In this document: positions 14,322 through 22,559 of the stretch, piece after piece
Layout of the letters: the number at the start of each line of letters is the position of its first letter
Numbering within the stretch: position 1 is the first letter of the stretch
Virus record (IMG/VR): IMGVR_UViG_3300024335_000032
Coordinates: 1 to 30,919 of that record
DNA: 30,919 nucleotides
Direction: 5' to 3' (one strand)
Source of the DNA: a virus
Notes under the pieces: model-generated
What the model was told of the DNA's origin: nothing
The model's input: only the letters and a program-made list of their open reading frames with translations
The model's database searches: none
Made by a program: the position numbers and the translations under genes

Positions 14322-16913
14322 TTATTCGGTTGTCACAACAAAATTCAATGAAACGTCATCATCATCGTTTGGTATGTGTGAAGTCACTTTAAATTCAGCG
14401 TTTTTAACGTTGTATTTTAATTTGTCAATGATTGCCGGTTGCGCTTCTGAAAGTACGTTCGGCCAATCAAATAAAATTCTATTATTCAGCGCCAACGGTC
14501 GTGTTTGTGTTTCACGAAATGAACCTTCATATTGCGATACAAAATCGCGAAAATCATTCATTATGATTTGCGAACTTATTCGGTGTAAAGATTTATAAAA
14601 ATTAGTCAAACCGGCGCCCGCATTGTAATTGTCGCGCGTACGATACCAATAAAACGTTTCGGGGTTTGGAAAATTCATTCCGGTAACTTGTGGCATAATA
14701 GTGAAGCCGGTCGATGTTGAACCACTACCGCCGGAATTAAAGAAGAATTTTGTTAACTCTGTTCGAACATTATACAAGTAAGGTATTTTTTGACTTTTAA
14801 TATTTGAAACTTCAATTGATGATTGACGACGCGCCACCTCTTTAAAACTTTTGTTTAAATCCCCGACGTCATCGCCGTTTGTGTTAATTATTAAATTTGC
14901 GGGAAATCCGTTTGGCGGTCCGGAATCAAACGTTGCAATGACCGGACGTTTGTTTTCAAACGCCACGTTGTCAAAATAAATTGCTTCATAATCGGTGAAT
15001 GATGTCGGAACATTAGGGTTTAATATAAAAACTTTTAATTTTCCTATTGGTGTTTCGTAATGTGGCGCGCCGATAAAATCTAAACCTTTTAAATCAACTT
15101 TTATGTTTTGCCACGAATTAAACGTTTTAACAACTTTTGTATTTGTTTTTACTGATGTTGACCATGTTTTATTGTCGACGTCATAATAACTATTTGAATA
15201 AGTTGGTGAACCGGCGTCAATTTCAAAATAAATCCTATATCTTAAGTCAACTTGATTTGTGATCACAGTTGATTTTGACGCACTTGCTTCAACAAAATAT
15301 CCTATATTTAATTCAATCCCCATAAAATCTTCAAAATCAGTTAAAAAGGAAAATGACGGCGGAACAGAACCAATTGAGTCTAAAAAACTTTCTTGACTTA
15401 AACCAATGACGGGATAAGAATTTGACAATGTTGTGTCGTTTTGGAAACAAATAACTTCAAACGAACCCGTTGAAACTGAATCAGCAATTCGCATTGTGTT
15501 TTTACCTTGCTTTACTGTTTCGGTTGTTGACAACGCGGCGTTTGTGCCGGTTATGGTCCAACCAAATGTGCCGTATTCAAATCCTGGATTGTTGTTGTAA
15601 TTAGCAAAATTTAATTGCGTCGACGACGCTTCACGTCTATTTTCCGCCAACGGTTGTATAAACTCGCGAACCAAATCATTGTTTATTGGTACTAAATTCT
15701 TTGGCGCTATTTTTAAAACTTGTTGATTGTATAACGCCGTTTGTGACGTACCGGTTGAATTAAAAATCGTTGTTTTTAAAACCTCTCTTTTTTGATTTGT
15801 GATTTGTTTTGTAATACTTTCACGAATTCCCGTTGGAACTGTACCGCTTGATACTGAAGTTAAAATATCATCTTTTACGTTTTGGTCAAAAATATTTGAA
15901 TTTTGTACAATATACCAACGACCAAATGATTGAAAAATTCTACAATGATATAACGTCAATAACAATTCTAATTGCGTTTTGGCGTCATATAAATCGTAAT
16001 TTTTTGTAAATTCAAATTTACCGGCCGGAAATGTGATTGTATTCGGGAAAACAACTTCGCCCAAATCTTCATCACGCGCAGCAATGTCCGTTCTAAAATA
16101 CAACGGCAAATCCAAATTCAAATTTTGTAAAATTGTTGCAATTCTTTTAACGTCTGTTAAACCGGTTGTGCCGGTTGGTGTTCCGCCACTTGCGGTTTGT
16201 GGCGCCGGAACTGATAAATCATTTGTATAAATTGGCGCATCGTATTTTTTAAGCGTTCCCAAACCGTCAAAGGCTTTAAATGAAACCGGAAAAGGAAAAG
16301 ACCTTAATTTTTCCTTAAACCTATCAACAACCAAAAACCCGGTCCAATAGGTTTCAAAATTATAAACGTTTGAATCGGTTATTTCGTTTTGTACACAACT
16401 TAAACTTTCAACAATTCCGCCGTCATCAATTACGCGTTGACGATACGTTGTTGATATTATTTCAAAATTAGAAATTGCATTTGAAATACATTCCGAACTT
16501 TCAACAATTCCGCCGTCAATTTCAACGCGATCAACAAAAGAATCAATTTTACTTTTTGCATAATTAACAACCACCTTATATTCGCGTTCGTCGAATTTAT
16601 AAAAATCGTCATATTGAACGGAATCGGTGACCATAAAATTTAGAGTACAACTCGAACCAATAATCGGCGAATAAAAATCTTCCTTTGCGTTCCACGTTAT
16701 TGTCAACGGATTTCCCGTTCCAATTATAGGTAAAACATCACCCGAATAATTTTTTTTAAGAATTTGAATTTGTTTTCCGTTCCCTAAAACGTCCGAAAAA
16801 CTTAATTGGTATTTGACGCCATAAGATAAATATTCACTTTCTTCTGTAATAAAATTTTCGTTTGCACTTGAAACAATAAAATCGTTATTTTCTGTAATTA
16901 AATATTCAGTCAT
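14322..16913 (-). CDS. Large tail-tip / baseplate-type structural protein
   Basis: This 863-residue protein directly follows the tape measure with a 5-base gap, the usual place for distal tail/tip proteins. No catalytic domain is recognised. The N-terminus is beta-rich (YQLSFSDVLGNGKQIQILKK...). Residues ~130-185 hold two copies of a short motif, RVEIDGGIVESSECISNAI and RQRVIDDGGIVESLSCVQN. The middle has a carbohydrate-binding-module-like stretch around NNNPGFEYGTFGWTITGTNA and YFDNVAFENKRP. The C-terminus (FDWPNVLSEAQPAIIDKLKYN) is also beta-rich. It likely forms the tail tip and may contact host glycans. Confidence 0.72.
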   Translation of the reverse strand: MTEYLITENNDFIVSSANENFITEESEYLSYGVKYQLSFSDVLGNGKQIQILKKNYSGDVLPIIGTGNPLTITWNAKEDFYSPIIGSSCTLNFMVTDSVQYDDFYKFDEREYKVVVNYAKSKIDSFVDRVEIDGGIVESSECISNAISNFEIISTTYRQRVIDDGGIVESLSCVQNEITDSNVYNFETYWTGFLVVDRFKEKLRSFPFPVSFKAFDGLGTLKKYDAPIYTNDLSVPAPQTASGGTPTGTTGLTDVKRIATILQNLNLDLPLYFRTDIAARDEDLGEVVFPNTITFPAGKFEFTKNYDLYDAKTQLELLLTLYHCRIFQSFGRWYIVQNSNIFDQNVKDDILTSVSSGTVPTGIRESITKQITNQKREVLKTTIFNSTGTSQTALYNQQVLKIAPKNLVPINNDLVREFIQPLAENRREASSTQLNFANYNNNPGFEYGTFGWTITGTNAALSTTETVKQGKNTMRIADSVSTGSFEVICFQNDTTLSNSYPVIGLSQESFLDSIGSVPPSFSFLTDFEDFMGIELNIGYFVEASASKSTVITNQVDLRYRIYFEIDAGSPTYSNSYYDVDNKTWSTSVKTNTKVVKTFNSWQNIKVDLKGLDFIGAPHYETPIGKLKVFILNPNVPTSFTDYEAIYFDNVAFENKRPVIATFDSGPPNGFPANLIINTNGDDVGDLNKSFKEVARRQSSIEVSNIKSQKIPYLYNVRTELTKFFFNSGGSGSTSTGFTIMPQVTGMNFPNPETFYWYRTRDNYNAGAGLTNFYKSLHRISSQIIMNDFRDFVSQYEGSFRETQTRPLALNNRILFDWPNVLSEAQPAIIDKLKYNVKNAEFKVTSHIPNDDDDVSLNFVVTTE
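16404..16518. repeat. Two copies of a 22-bp direct repeat in the tail-tip gene
   Basis: The 22 bases at 16404-16425 recur exactly at 16497-16518. They encode the DGGIVES core of the two short protein motifs, so the repeat reflects a duplicated peptide module in the coding region. Confidence 0.85.
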
Positions 16914-16918
16914 TTTTT

Positions 16919-19267
16919 TTAGTATATACGTCCGGCTGTTTCGTTAGCGCGTTCTATTGCGATGAGTAAGTCTTGACCCTCTAATCGTATTTGACCGCCA
17001 ACATTTATATTTTGACCGCCACCACCAATCATTGATTGTAATTTGTTTAATGGCGCTATAACTTCCGGATTTTGTCGTGCGCCTGGATATTCACCAACTA
17101 ACCCCATTGTTGGACCGCTAACAATACCACCGTTGGCGAATGCTGACGCTTCACCACTTGCAATTTTTGGAATTACCGTTTGAATAGCTTTTGAAATTGC
17201 GATTAATGCAACACCCGCAGCGATTGCAGTTGCCGGCGATTTGAAAGCCATTTTAATAGCCTTCATTGTTAAACCAATTTTTATTGCGGCTTTACCTAAA
17301 TTCTCCGCAATTTGAGCAATTCCGCTAATAATAACACCGCCCAATGCGCCCATTAAATTACCGCCGCTTGTGATTGCGCTGCCTATTGCGCCCGACATTC
17401 CCGTAACAACATTTTGCATTCCCGCCGTCATGATTTGACCGGCTTGATGTTGAAATTCCGCCGCACGTTCTAAAAACGCCAATTGGCCTTCACTTAATAC
17501 TTGCGACTGTTCAGCTAATGCGGCCGGAATTCCGGCCGTATCGGCTTTTATAGCGCTTGTAATTGGCGTCATTAAACCTTGAGATTCTAAACCGCCACCA
17601 ACGCCCGAAACTTGTCCACGACCTTGTGTTTGGGGTTGGGTTGGCGAAACAAATGACGTTTGTTGAATTTCTTCGCGTTGTTTTATCGCTTCGCCTTCGG
17701 CTTTGGTGTTTTCTTCCAATGCCGTTTTGCGTTGTCTTAACAATGAAATTTCGTTTGTCAAACGTTCGTTCATTGCTTTTTGGGCGCTTATCGAATAACG
17801 CCGTTTGCCTTCTAATGTATCTAAATACGCCAATTCTTCTTCAGCGGCTTTTAAACGATTGTCAATTGCTTTTGAATCTAATTTCGAAACAGATGCCGCC
17901 GTCGCTTCTTTTTGTGCCTTTGTATAGCTATTTAAAGCCGTTACAACCAAAGCAATCGCGCCCGCAATTGCAATAATAGGGTTTGCAGCCATTGCCATTG
18001 TTAAAACTCGAAATCCGGTTGCGGCTATTGTTAATATTGGACCTAATGCCGAAAGGCCCGTCATTATTTTACCGAATATTATAAGCATAGGACCGGCCGC
18101 CGCTAAAATACCAGTCAATGATAAAATGATTTTTTGTGTTTGTGGCGATAAATTTTTAAATGAATCCGCTAAACCTTTTACAAATGTTGACAATTTTGTA
18201 ACCCCCTTAACAACTGCCGGCAAAATTATTTGTCCGATTTCCATTAAGGAATTTTTCATTGTTGCCATTCCTTTTGTAAATTGGAATGATGCCGATTGTG
18301 ACGTTTTTTCAAACGCTTCGTCGGTTGCGCCTAATGTATTATTTAACGCGTCAAATATTTTTTCATTATCTGCGGCGCCTTTTCCGGTTAAATCTAAAAC
18401 ACCTTTTAATGCTCGAAGATTTGGGAATATTGCCTTTGCGTCCATTCCCGTTTGTTTTAAACGGTTTGACAAATCTAACAACGTAGGCATTAATCCCTTT
18501 TGTTCTAATGATTGCGCGATTTCTTCTTGTGAAGTACCCAACGCCAACATTGCTTCGGCGCTTTGCACTGTTGGTGCTTTTATAGACGCTAAAATTGCGG
18601 TCAATTGTGTTGCACCAACTGCGGCGTTTGTTCCGGTTCTTGACATTGCAGCCAATGCCGCGCCGACTTCGTTAAATTCAACGCCCATATTTGACGCCAA
18701 CGGAATAACTCCGCCCATTGCACCGGCTAATTCTGACGCCTCTAATTTACCTTCACGAACCGATGCAACCAAAATATCGGTTGCGCTAGTAGCGTTAAGA
18801 TTTTCAACGCCATACGCGTTCATTGCGGACGTTGCTAAATCTGCAATTGTCTTTGTTTCGCCTAATCCAACGGCCGCCGCTTTTAACGACGCGCTTAATG
18901 TGTCGGTTGCGTCCGCGCCTCGTAAACCCGCCGACGTAATAAAAAACAATGCTTCTGCCGCTTCGTTTGCACTCCGTCCGGTATCTGTTGCCATTTTCTT
19001 TGCGGTTTCACCCATTTCAGAAACTTTGTCCGCCGCAATACCAACCAAAGATTCAATTTGCGTCATTGACTTATCAAAATCCAATGCCAATTTTGTAGCG
19101 GCCGCACCGGCTGCAACTATTGGCAATGTCAATTTAGTAGACATTGAACGCCCAACGCTTTGCATTTTAGATCCAAACGCTTGAAGTTTTGAACTCGCTG
19201 AACTTAACGCATTATTTAATTTCGACGAATCGCCGGTAATATTAACTTTTAAATTTGATTCGGCCAT
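16919..19267 (-). CDS. Tail tape measure protein (TP901 family)
   Basis: The 782-residue protein sets tail length and is ejected with the DNA. Its N-terminus (SSKLQAFGSKMQSVGRSM) leads into the TP901-type domain (~50-320) with FDKSMTQIESLVGI, TGRSANEAAEALFFITSAG and VPEFNE-like segments. Residues ~375-450 hold hydrophobic helices (IILSLTGILAAAGPMLIIFG, ANPIIAIAGAIALVVTAL), followed by a coiled coil (~455-530). The C-terminus shows ANGGIVSGPTMGLVGEYP and EVIAPLNKL, typical of the family. Using ~0.15 nm per residue, a tail of roughly 115 nm is expected. It follows the G/GT chaperones and a TATTTTTG box. Confidence 0.93.
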   Translation of the reverse strand: MAESNLKVNITGDSSKLNNALSSASSKLQAFGSKMQSVGRSMSTKLTLPIVAAGAAATKLALDFDKSMTQIESLVGIAADKVSEMGETAKKMATDTGRSANEAAEALFFITSAGLRGADATDTLSASLKAAAVGLGETKTIADLATSAMNAYGVENLNATSATDILVASVREGKLEASELAGAMGGVIPLASNMGVEFNEVGAALAAMSRTGTNAAVGATQLTAILASIKAPTVQSAEAMLALGTSQEEIAQSLEQKGLMPTLLDLSNRLKQTGMDAKAIFPNLRALKGVLDLTGKGAADNEKIFDALNNTLGATDEAFEKTSQSASFQFTKGMATMKNSLMEIGQIILPAVVKGVTKLSTFVKGLADSFKNLSPQTQKIILSLTGILAAAGPMLIIFGKIMTGLSALGPILTIAATGFRVLTMAMAANPIIAIAGAIALVVTALNSYTKAQKEATAASVSKLDSKAIDNRLKAAEEELAYLDTLEGKRRYSISAQKAMNERLTNEISLLRQRKTALEENTKAEGEAIKQREEIQQTSFVSPTQPQTQGRGQVSGVGGGLESQGLMTPITSAIKADTAGIPAALAEQSQVLSEGQLAFLERAAEFQHQAGQIMTAGMQNVVTGMSGAIGSAITSGGNLMGALGGVIISGIAQIAENLGKAAIKIGLTMKAIKMAFKSPATAIAAGVALIAISKAIQTVIPKIASGEASAFANGGIVSGPTMGLVGEYPGARQNPEVIAPLNKLQSMIGGGGQNINVGGQIRLEGQDLLIAIERANETAGRIY

Positions 19268-19281
19268 AAGAATATTTTAAA

Positions 19282-19289
19282 CAAAAATA
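19282..19289 (-). promoter_or_regulatory. Candidate promoter -7 box before the tape measure (TATTTTTG)
   Basis: The minus strand reads TATTTTTG, 14 bases before the tape-measure ATG, in the 39-base gap after the chaperone extension. It immediately follows a weak hairpin with a T-run. Internal late promoters of this type recur in the window. Confidence 0.38.
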
Positions 19290-19321
19290 CAAAAAAAAAG
19301 ACGCTTTTATTTTAACGTCGT
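19290..19321 (-). terminator. Weak hairpin with T-run at the end of the chaperone gene
   Basis: On the minus strand GACGT pairs with GCGTC (including a U-G pair) and is followed by nine Ts. It overlaps the stop codon of the frameshift extension. The stem is short, so attenuation is more likely than full termination. Confidence 0.35.
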
Positions 19322-19663
19322 TTTCTTTGTCATTGATTTATATTTTAATTCAAACGCTTCCATTTGTTCACGCGTTGACTTTGGTTTTGCGCGTTCAACT
19401 TTACGTTTTTGGTCTATCGGTAATTCGAACAATTTTTCCGGTTTTATCATTTGCGATTTTTTAGAACATTGAACGTTGTGAATCATTGCTGCTAAATATC
19501 GCGTTTGTTCCCAATTCAAATTTATATTGTTGTGATAATTTTCCGCCAATAGCGCATTTTCTCGCCAGGTTTGCCGCCAAAAATCATTTGGGTGTACGCC
19601 TACTAAACCAATATAATAATCGGTTAAACTTTGGAATGTTATTTGGCTTTTGACGGCTTCGGC
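19307..19663 (-). CDS. Tail assembly chaperone GT extension, made by -1 frameshift
   Basis: This frame has no convincing start of its own; the only candidate is a TTG at 19549 inside it. It is open from the GGGAAAG site onward and reads AEAVKSQITFQSLTDYYIG, then GVHPNDFWRQTWRENALLAE, ending MTKKTTLK. It adds 118 residues to the first 118 of the G protein for a 236-residue fusion, as in lambda gpGT. The T part is thought to bring tape measure and tail tube together. Its position between the G gene and the tape measure is exactly as in other siphoviruses. Confidence 0.85.
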   Translation of the reverse strand, partial: AEAVKSQITFQSLTDYYIGLVGVHPNDFWRQTWRENALLAENYHNNINLNWEQTRYLAAMIHNVQCSKKSQMIKPEKLFELPIDQKRKVERAKPKSTREQMEAFELKYKSMTKKTTLK

Positions 19664-20016
19664 TTTCCCGTTGGTTTGATTTCGCCGCTTAAACTATTAC
19701 CTAAAATTTTTGATTCTAACATTGTTTCAACAATTTTATTTATTGTTTCGGCTTGTAATTCGTCTAACCATGCGCCAACCGAATAAACATTGTAATCAAT
19801 TTCATTGCCTTGTTCTTGATCGTTTGCTAATATAGCTGAATAAATTAAAGCGCGTAAACCTTTTAATGATATTCCGTTTTGAAAAACATTTCCAATGTCT
19901 TGAAGTGAAACGCCTAATTGCTCGGTAAATTCCGACCAAAAATTCATTGAAAAGTGAAGTGTTCGTTTTTTGCCACCGACATTGATGTCGATGTAACCTT
20001 TGTGTTTGTTTGCCAT
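19639..20016 (-). CDS. Tail assembly chaperone G
   Basis: This 125-residue protein (MANKHKGYIDINVGGKKRTL...) lies between the major tail protein and the tape measure. FSMNFWSEFTEQLGVSLQDI and LRALIYSAILANDQEQG match the G-type chaperone fold. It ends GEIKPTGKPKPSKAK and TAA. The lambda-type slippery site GGGAAAG, in the proper X XXY YYZ phase, lies 22 bases before the stop, so a minority of ribosomes should continue into the -1 frame to make GT. Function is inferred from position, length and the frameshift. Confidence 0.88.
   Translation of the reverse strand: MANKHKGYIDINVGGKKRTLHFSMNFWSEFTEQLGVSLQDIGNVFQNGISLKGLRALIYSAILANDQEQGNEIDYNVYSVGAWLDELQAETINKIVETMLESKILGNSLSGEIKPTGKPKPSKAK
19663..19669 (-). 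other. Programmed -1 frameshift site GGGAAAG
   Basis: The minus strand reads G GGA AAG in the G reading frame, the same heptamer that lambda uses for gpG-gpGT. Slippage places ribosomes on GGG AAA and continues with GCC into an open frame that runs 118 codons to 19307. No strong downstream pseudoknot is obvious by eye. Confidence 0.85.
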
Positions 20017-20042
20017 TTTAATATTTGTTTGTCGTTAATAAA

Positions 20043-20078
20043 TAAAAAAAGCCACCGCCAAAAAATGACGGCGGCCAA
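20043..20078 (-). terminator. Hairpin after the major tail protein gene
   Basis: The minus strand pairs GGCCGCCGTCATTTTTTGGC-type arms: CCGCC at 20054-20058 with GGCGG at 20070-20074, followed on the minus strand by GTGGC and seven Ts. It could reduce readthrough so that tube protein is made in excess over chaperones and tape measure. Confidence 0.55.
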
Positions 20079-20098
20079 AATAATAAACTTTTAAAATT

Positions 20099-20506
20099 TT
20101 AGTTTGTTGATTTAGTAATTGCGCCGGTGATTGTAATTGAACCGGAATAAGTGACGGCCGCTTCCATTTCTGCGGACATTTCAACACTTGACAAAAAGCC
20201 TTCAGCAGTATATACCGCGTCGCCGGTTTCGGCCGTTCCAAATACACAAGTCAATTGTGTACGCGCCAAAAGGTAATCAGCAAATTCAATTGCGTTTGCA
20301 GTATCATCATAAGCAACTAAACCTTCAAATGATATTTCGCCGCCTTTTACGCCGCCGATATATTCAGAAAATCCGTTTGAATCTTTTGTTGTTGCTTCGG
20401 GTGTGTCCATTGACAAAGACATTGAACAACTTGTTGTGTGTCCAACTGTATCGCCCTCAATTGTTAAAATTAAATTTGTTCCGTTAAAAACTCCCGTAGT
20501 AGCCAT
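20099..20506 (-). CDS. Major tail tube protein (TP901-1-like)
   Basis: The 135-residue protein begins MATTGVFNGTNLILTIEGD, followed by SCSMSLSMDTPEATTKDSNG and a C-terminal SGSITITGAITKSTN. This matches the TP901-1-type major tail protein, which stacks in hexamers to form the tube: an N-terminal strand, STxxD-like loop and GEISFEGLV beta sandwich. It stands directly before the chaperones and tape measure and is followed by a hairpin, consistent with high expression. Confidence 0.9.
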   Translation of the reverse strand: MATTGVFNGTNLILTIEGDTVGHTTSCSMSLSMDTPEATTKDSNGFSEYIGGVKGGEISFEGLVAYDDTANAIEFADYLLARTQLTCVFGTAETGDAVYTAEGFLSSVEMSAEMEAAVTYSGSITITGAITKSTN

Positions 20507-20563
20507 ATTTTTATATTTTAAAGTTTATTAAATTTTTTGTAAATATACGAATTATTTATTTTA

Positions 20564-20896
20564 TTAATCCGTTATATAGTTAATGCCGGCGAACTTGTGG
20601 ACGCCTTCGTCTTGTATTGTTATTTCGTACGCGGACCAACTCGCAATCGCTGAATCGTTTTCATCGCGCCATAAAACGTCAACGCAAAATTTATCGTATA
20701 AAACCGGCGGTGTGATTTCATTGCCTTGTTCGTCGTATTGTCCAGGCGTTACAACAATATTTCCTAATTTTACTATTGCGTTTTTATGTATTGGATATTC
20801 GTTGCCGTCGTCGTCGGTTTCAACGCCTAAATTAGTAATTAACGAATAAACTATTGATTCATTTTCAAACTCGTATTTTTTAACTATATGCGCCAT
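20564..20896 (-). CDS. Hypothetical protein adjacent to the tail tube gene (110 aa)
   Basis: The frame runs MAHIVKKYEFENESIVYSLI to HKFAGINYITD. It is acidic and beta-rich, with no recognised domain. It sits one base after the LamG-like gene and upstream of the major tail protein. It could be a small tail or fibre-associated protein. A GTATATTTAC sequence in the gap downstream (20539-20549) may be a variant promoter for the tail-tube gene. Confidence 0.68.
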   Translation of the reverse strand: MAHIVKKYEFENESIVYSLITNLGVETDDDGNEYPIHKNAIVKLGNIVVTPGQYDEQGNEITPPVLYDKFCVDVLWRDENDSAIASWSAYEITIQDEGVHKFAGINYITD

Positions 20897-20897
20897 T

Positions 20898-22106
20898 TTA
20901 AAGTGTTGTTAATTTAATTGCTTCCGTTTCTGTCAATACTTTATCATAAACCCTTGTGTCGTAAACCTTGCCTTCAAAATTTCTACTTGTACCGCTTTGA
21001 CTTGCGAAGTTTAATTTATCTAATCCGGTCGGTATATCTCCGCTTGTGTCTGTATCTTTTAAAACTCCGTTATGATATACTTTAAACTGATCTTTTTTAA
21101 ACGTTATAGCTACTTTATTTCTTTCATTACCATTTACACCAGTAATAAAATAATCTTGTTGTGATGAACCATTTTCAACTGATGTTCTTATTCTGCTACT
21201 TTCATATATAAACCTCACAAGGTTACTACTGCCATCGCTTAAAGTAATCATATTATAAGCCAAATAAGGAGTACCAAAATTATTTGCATCTACAAAAAAA
21301 GTACCCTCTGTAATGTCAAATAAATCAGCATCGCCACCGTTAAAACATTCGTCTTTTAATCTTGTGGTTGTGACTCCACTATTGGATTTGATATAACTCG
21401 AAACATAATCCCCAACTTCATATTGAGCACCCCAAACATAAACAAACTCACTTCCTGTTGCAGCCCACGATTGATTAAAACTGCTATCAGTTAAATATAT
21501 ACCAAAATAAGACAAAACACTTGAAGAAGTTGTAGCGTATAATCTTATCCAACCATTTCCGTAATCCTCATAGCCTACATTAGAATAGCTTTGATTAAAT
21601 TGTAAAGTAGATAAATTAAATTCATAATCGCCTTGAGCCTTGAATATAATGTAATCGTGATTGCCTTTTTTAACAAACATTGACATAGTTACACCACTTG
21701 GAATTGTAAAAGCGTTTGTTCTTAATATCTTAAAGTTTGTGCCGCTATTTGCTTGTATTTTGTTTGCGGTAAAATTTCCGTCCGGTGCAATCGCTTCGTC
21801 TTTAGTAGCAACAACATCAATAACATCACCCCAATAACTTGTTTGTGTGTAATCCTCTGAATATGTTGTATTATTTGTGCGTTCTGCTTCAAGTAAAAGC
21901 GAAGGACAACCGCCGCCGGTGTGATCTATTCGCGGAATATTTGTTCCGACCGTTTCAATTAAAACGCCAGGATTAACCCTTGACGCGTCGCCGCTTCGTG
22001 TATATGTGAAATCGCCGTCGCCGTCCGTCGGAAATACTGAATAAACTTTTGATGTATTGTAAGCCGTTGGAATTAATAACAATTTTGCGTCGTCTGCTAA
22101 TGACAT
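20898..22106 (-). CDS. LamG/concanavalin-like tail-associated protein
   Basis: This 402-residue protein has an N-terminal module common in phage receptor-binding proteins: DGDGDFTYTRSGDASRVNPG, then LIETVGTNIPRIDHTGGGCPSLLLEAERTN. The middle is beta-rich and Ser/Tyr/Thr-rich (YGNGWIRLYATTSS). The last ~130 residues end with GKVYDTRVYDKVLTETEAI, the typical closing strand of LamG/concanavalin sugar-binding domains. It probably binds host glycans. It lies next to the S74 fibre, together forming the host-recognition block. Codon and base use shift inside the gene between the two modules, hinting at mosaic origin. Confidence 0.78.
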   Translation of the reverse strand: MSLADDAKLLLIPTAYNTSKVYSVFPTDGDGDFTYTRSGDASRVNPGVLIETVGTNIPRIDHTGGGCPSLLLEAERTNNTTYSEDYTQTSYWGDVIDVVATKDEAIAPDGNFTANKIQANSGTNFKILRTNAFTIPSGVTMSMFVKKGNHDYIIFKAQGDYEFNLSTLQFNQSYSNVGYEDYGNGWIRLYATTSSSVLSYFGIYLTDSSFNQSWAATGSEFVYVWGAQYEVGDYVSSYIKSNSGVTTTRLKDECFNGGDADLFDITEGTFFVDANNFGTPYLAYNMITLSDGSSNLVRFIYESSRIRTSVENGSSQQDYFITGVNGNERNKVAITFKKDQFKVYHNGVLKDTDTSGDIPTGLDKLNFASQSGTSRNFEGKVYDTRVYDKVLTETEAIKLTTL

Positions 22107-22122
22107 AAGTATTTGTTTTTAG

Positions 22123-22130
22123 CAAAAATA
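22123..22130 (-). promoter_or_regulatory. Candidate promoter -7 box before the LamG-like gene (TATTTTTG)
   Basis: The minus strand reads TATTTTTG 16 bases before the ATG at 22106. It lies in the short gap after the 22147 stop, so it could give independent expression of the receptor-binding gene. Confidence 0.4.
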
Positions 22131-22146
22131 CAAAAATTAAAAATGA

Positions 22147-22284
22147 TTAATCATTTGTTTTTTCTTCAACCTCAATTGATTCATTTAAGATAGCAACTAT
22201 TTGTTGCGCTTGTGACAAAACCGCAATTGGCATGTTGTTAATGACTTGGTTAACCCTTGCGATTTGTTCTTTTGAAATTTCCAT
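22147..22284 (-). CDS. Small hypothetical protein (45 aa)
   Basis: The ATG at 22284 gives MEISKEQIARVNQVINNMPI, ending VEEKTND with TAA. It is a mostly helical, acidic peptide. It lies between two fibre genes with a TATATTTG box 14 bases upstream. It could be a fibre chaperone; nothing in the sequence proves that. Confidence 0.6.
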   Translation of the reverse strand: MEISKEQIARVNQVINNMPIAVLSQAQQIVAILNESIEVEEKTND

Positions 22285-22298
22285 AATTTTGTTTTATG

Positions 22299-22306
22299 CA
22301 AATATA
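22299..22306 (-). promoter_or_regulatory. Candidate promoter -7 box (TATATTTG)
   Basis: The minus strand reads TATATTTG, an exact TAnnTTTG match, 14 bases before the 22284 start codon and just after the upstream gene begins its last codons. Spacing to the ATG resembles the other boxes in the fibre region. Confidence 0.42.
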
Positions 22307-22310
22307 TAAA

Positions 22311-22556
22311 TTATTTCGGTAAATCTTCGTAATCGTCTTGGTAATCACTCGGCAAATAACTTTCCATTTCTGTAATCTGCTCCGCGCTTAACTCATCTTT
22401 ATAAAAGTCATTTGCTAAAACAAACTTAAAATGGTCTTTAATTGCTTCTGTGTTATCATCATCAGATATTTGTGCTAATTGGTCTGGTATCTGTGAAGTA
22501 ATTACCTCTTTATGGCTTTCCTCTGTGTTTTCAGATGTTACTACGTTTCTATACAT
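22311..22556 (-). CDS. Small acidic hypothetical protein after the fibre (81 aa)
   Basis: The frame MYRNVVTSENTEESHKEVIT... ends DYQDDYEDLPK. It is strongly acidic and probably helical. It starts 3 bases after the S74 fibre stop. Small acidic proteins in this position often help fibre assembly, but there is no recognisable domain. Confidence 0.62.
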   Translation of the reverse strand: MYRNVVTSENTEESHKEVITSQIPDQLAQISDDDNTEAIKDHFKFVLANDFYKDELSAEQITEMESYLPSDYQDDYEDLPK

Positions 22557-22559
22557 TAT

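Noticed and set aside
16404-16518. 22-bp direct repeat as a recombination or att site
   Set aside because: It lies in coding sequence, is in frame with a duplicated peptide and has no integrase in the genome.
18126-19184. 352-codon open frame on the plus strand
   Set aside because: It is antisense to the clear tape-measure gene; the low-complexity Ala/Ser/Asn product has no domain, start context or promoter.
19307-19549. Independent 80-residue gene from a TTG start
   Set aside because: The frame is open far upstream to the slippery site and encodes conserved-looking sequence before the TTG.
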